A stretch of DNA of 7,740 nt, from assembly GCA_011524845.1 (NCBI GenBank), contig WTJL01000021.1:1-7740 (forward strand). The letters run 5' to 3'. Source of the DNA: Flavobacteriales bacterium. GTDB taxonomy: Bacteria > Bacteroidota > Bacteroidia > Flavobacteriales_D > Sanyastnellaceae. This document shows, one piece after another, positions 5,785 to 7,740 of the stretch; within the stretch, counting starts at the first letter, position 1; each line of letters begins with the position of its first letter. The notes under the pieces were generated by a model. The model was not told the DNA's origin, made no database searches, and was given only the letters and a program-made list of their open reading frames with translations. Both the position numbers and the translations under genes were made by a program.

Positions 5785-6933
5785 ATGATCGAACGCGGAG
5801 CGGACGGAGCTGGCTTTGAGGACATGGCCCCTTTCTCGGGAGTCAAGGCGGCCGAGGCATTGAAGACGCTGGTGGAAGCCCGAGATTGGGCCCGCGATTT
5901 GTCGAAGTTGATTCCTGCGGAGATGGCACACCATCTCGTGTCCCGCTGGAAAGAGGCCACGACTGTCGAGGCGTTTCAAGAGCAAGTCGTCAAGCCTTTC
6001 CTCGAGGGTTTGATGGACCAAACCACCCAAGGGGTCACCTGGCACGCAGCAGAAGGGAGCATGGACGAGGGCATGCTGTTCTTGAGCAACCACCGAGACA
6101 TTGTGCTCGATCCTTCGCTCATCAACGTGGCCCTGCTTGAGCACGGCCGTGGGTCCACTGAAATCGGCATTGGTTCCAACCTGTTGTCCTCGGAATGGGT
6201 CAACCAATTGGTGAGGCTGAACCGCTGTTTTGTGGTGGAACGATCGGGTTCTGCGCGTGAGCGTTACGAACACAGCTTGCGAACGGCGGCCTACATCCAT
6301 CATGTAACCCAACTCGGTACCCCGGTTTGGTTGGCCCACAGGGAAGGGCGCGCCAAAGACGGAAAGGACACCACGGCACCTGCCTTGGTCCGGACGCTTT
6401 CCAACAATGGCGACGCCAGCACCTGGGACGATTTACGCGTCGTCCCGGTCTCCATCAGCTACGAATGGGATCCATGCGACGCGATGAAAGTGCACGAGTT
6501 GCTGCACCATGCTGAGCACGGCAGCTACGAGAAGGCTCCTGGCGAAGATGAATTGAGCATGTGGACGGGGTTGGCTGGACAAAAGGGGCGCGTGCACTTG
6601 GAATTTGGTCGAATCCTCGAATGGCATGCGGCCGAAGAGGACAGGAAGCCAGAGCGCGCCATGGCCAACACGTTTGACCTCCATTTGCACGAAGGCATGA
6701 AGCGGTGGCCCAACCAGCGACTTGCCGCCGAGCACTTGGGGCTGTCGACCGATGTGTATTCAGATTGTCCCGAGGCGACGACGGAAGATTTGGAGGCTTG
6801 GACGCGTCGCAAGGATTGGATTGCAGACACGTTGTCCGAGCGCGGGTGGTCCCGGGAACAGGCAGTGGCTCAGTGGTGCAGGATCTTGTCGGCGCCTTTA
6901 GCGATGCGACAGGCCTTGTTGAATCAGGGCTGA
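5785..6933 (+). CDS. 1-acylglycerol-3-phosphate-type acyltransferase with NHRD motif
   Basis: Predicted membrane-associated acyltransferase of the PlsC superfamily, probably acylating a glycerolipid, 382 aa. SNHRDIVLDPSLIN (101-114) corresponds to motif I. The usual HX4D is replaced by H103-R-D105, with a further Asp at 109. LNRCFVVER (145-153) fits motif II, HREGRAKDGKD (185-195) fits motif III, and VVPVSISYEWDPCD (219-232) fits motif IV. I know this NHRD/REGRAKDG form as a Bacteroidota family annotated as 1-acyl-sn-glycerol-3-phosphate acyltransferase; its true substrate is not established from sequence. There is no clear transmembrane helix, so membrane contact would be peripheral. The C-terminal 100 residues carry no motif I can name. 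The ATG at 5785 keeps the N-terminal segment FEDMAPF, and a promoter lies just before it. M14 (5824) is a weaker alternative. The frame is open back to 4522, but that part is antisense to the helicase. The 3' end overlaps the RNA methyltransferase gene by 36 bp. Confidence 0.85.
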   Translation: MIERGADGAGFEDMAPFSGVKAAEALKTLVEARDWARDLSKLIPAEMAHHLVSRWKEATTVEAFQEQVVKPFLEGLMDQTTQGVTWHAAEGSMDEGMLFLSNHRDIVLDPSLINVALLEHGRGSTEIGIGSNLLSSEWVNQLVRLNRCFVVERSGSARERYEHSLRTAAYIHHVTQLGTPVWLAHREGRAKDGKDTTAPALVRTLSNNGDASTWDDLRVVPVSISYEWDPCDAMKVHELLHHAEHGSYEKAPGEDELSMWTGLAGQKGRVHLEFGRILEWHAAEEDRKPERAMANTFDLHLHEGMKRWPNQRLAAEHLGLSTDVYSDCPEATTEDLEAWTRRKDWIADTLSERGWSREQAVAQWCRILSAPLAMRQALLNQG

Positions 6934-7668
6934 AACAGCCACTGCGCCCGCCACGGACGCGTTGAGCGACTCAGCCCTTCCAGACCCTGGAATCGACGCC
7001 ACGTGGTGACACGCCTCCTGCACGGCGGGAGACAACCCATGGGACTCGGACCCCACCACGAGCAGGGTGGGCCGCACGGATTCCTTGTTCTCGAACAAAT
7101 CCACACCCCCTGCATCCAAGCCCACGACTTGGGTCCTCATCGCTTCGGGGAGGTCGGCCAAATCACACACGGTGATGGGCACATGAAAGGTCGACCCCAT
7201 GGCGCTCTGAATGGCTTTGGGCCCGAAGGGGTCTGCTGAAGAGGGACTCGCCACAACCCCTGAAAGGCCAAACCAATCGGCGACACGCACGAGCGTCCCC
7301 ACGTTCCCGGGATCCGCCAGGTGGTCGAGATAAAGAACCATGTGGTCGGAGGGGGGAGCGTCGTGAATGGAAGAGGGCATGTGCGCCACCGCCAAGACCC
7401 CAGGAGGGGTTTTCAAACTGGACATCATGTCCATGTCTTTCGCGCTGACCTGCATCGCTTCGACGTGTTGGCCGTTACCCAAGCTTGTCCAGAACTGTCG
7501 ATCGCTCCAATTCTCAGTGAAGTAGATTCGCTCCACGTTCCAATCGCTTTCGCACAATTCTCGAATGCACTTTTCGCCCTCCACCAACGCTTTTTCAGCC
7601 GTCCAGCGTTCGCTGCGGCGCTTGAGGCCGCGAATGTGTTGGCGCAAAGCTTTCGTCATGGCATCCAT
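6898..7668 (-). CDS. SpoU/TrmH-family RNA 2'-O-ribose methyltransferase
   Basis: Transfers a methyl group from S-adenosylmethionine to a ribose 2'-OH in rRNA or tRNA, using the knotted SPOUT fold and usually acting as a dimer. The protein is 256 aa. The N-terminal part, about 1-95, includes LKRRSERW and ALVEGEKCIREL, the substrate-binding domain found in RlmB/TrmH-like enzymes. The catalytic domain shows motif 1 DPGNVGTLVRVADWFG (119-134) with N122 and R128, motif 2 VVGSESHGLS (204-213) with E208, and motif 3 IPGSGRAESLNASVA (226-240) with S234 and N236. All key residues are present. The ATG at 7668 is chosen because a -7-like box sits 4 nt before it; the in-frame ATG at 7659 is a close alternative. 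The gene converges on the acyltransferase and overlaps its last 36 bp. Which RNA position is modified cannot be told from the sequence. Confidence 0.93.
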   Translation of the reverse strand: MDAMTKALRQHIRGLKRRSERWTAEKALVEGEKCIRELCESDWNVERIYFTENWSDRQFWTSLGNGQHVEAMQVSAKDMDMMSSLKTPPGVLAVAHMPSSIHDAPPSDHMVLYLDHLADPGNVGTLVRVADWFGLSGVVASPSSADPFGPKAIQSAMGSTFHVPITVCDLADLPEAMRTQVVGLDAGGVDLFENKESVRPTLLVVGSESHGLSPAVQEACHHVASIPGSGRAESLNASVAGAVAVSALIQQGLSHR

Positions 7669-7672
7669 GCTC

Positions 7673-7706
7673 GCAAGTTACTTGCCAATGGCGCTGTGTC
7701 AGACAA
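7673..7706 (-). promoter_or_regulatory. Likely promoter of the RNA methyltransferase gene, with a palindrome over the -7 box
   Basis: On the minus strand TTG (7706-7704), a 23-nt spacer and TAACTTGC (7680-7673) are followed by four bases and the ATG at 7668. The -7 box has the same one-T-short form, TAnnTTGC, as the acyltransferase promoter. The box is half of a perfect inverted repeat, GCAAGT-T-ACTTGC (7673-7685), which could be an operator or reflect a symmetric pair of promoter boxes. The rest of the window end (7686-7740) holds no gene I can establish. Confidence 0.4.
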
Positions 7707-7740
7707 CCACAGAGTCCAAGGTTTGGAACAGCACCCGACT

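Noticed and set aside
5773..6339. 188-codon minus-strand frame
   Set aside because: It is antisense to the acyltransferase, which has all its family motifs, and the product shows nothing recognisable.
6928..6940. Hairpin GGCTG-AAA-CAGCC at the acyltransferase stop codon
   Set aside because: A 5-bp stem with no T run on either strand, lying within the methyltransferase coding region; it is not enough for an intrinsic terminator.
7715..7727. Short inverted repeat TCCAA-GGT-TTGGA near the window end
   Set aside because: A 5-bp repeat is expected by chance in a window this size, and no context supports a function.

Overview
This looks like chromosomal DNA of a moderately high-GC member of the Bacteroidota, probably a Flavobacteriales-like lineage. 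The evidence is indirect. Several genes have promoter -7 boxes resembling the Bacteroidota consensus TAnnTTTG, no start is preceded by a clear Shine-Dalgarno sequence, and two proteins have features I associate with Bacteroidota: the acyltransferase with an NHRD motif and the DEAD-box helicase with an IHSNK motif IV/V linker. The window holds housekeeping and central-metabolism genes packed very tightly. I see no rRNA, tRNA, CRISPR array, insertion sequence, phage gene or toxin/defence module.

Layout: (1) 1-669 (+) is the 5'-truncated end of a pseudouridine-synthase-like protein that lacks the catalytic aspartate. (2) 673-978 (-) is a small uncharacterised gene ending in a strong intrinsic terminator. 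(3) 988-2166 (+) is an acetyl-CoA acetyltransferase (thiolase), followed by a one-base stop/start overlap and 2166-2918 (+), a cytoplasmic-type SH3/NlpC-P60 peptidase. (4) 2929-4086 (-) is an NAD-dependent 3-hydroxyacyl-CoA dehydrogenase. (5) 4183-4488 (+) is a small conserved-looking protein whose 3' end overlaps (6) 4459-5751 (-), a DEAD-box RNA helicase. (7) 5785-6933 (+) is a glycerolipid-type acyltransferase, divergent from the helicase across 33 bp, whose 3' end overlaps (8) 6898-7668 (-), a SpoU/TrmH-family RNA 2'-O-methyltransferase. The last 72 bp are its upstream region.

Functional themes: three genes concern RNA (a pseudouridine-synthase relative, a DEAD-box helicase and an RNA methyltransferase). 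Two are consecutive-step acyl-CoA enzymes, since thiolase makes acetoacetyl-CoA and the dehydrogenase reduces 3-ketoacyl-CoA. One is a phospholipid-type acyltransferase and one a cell-wall peptide peptidase. The strands alternate almost gene by gene, so apart from thiolase-peptidase there is no long operon.

The most interesting points are the degenerate active site of the first gene, the small minus-strand gene with its terminator built into the lysine-coding tail of its neighbour, and -7-like boxes 3-4 nt in front of several ATGs, which suggests leaderless mRNAs. I did not find an undescribed multi-gene system.
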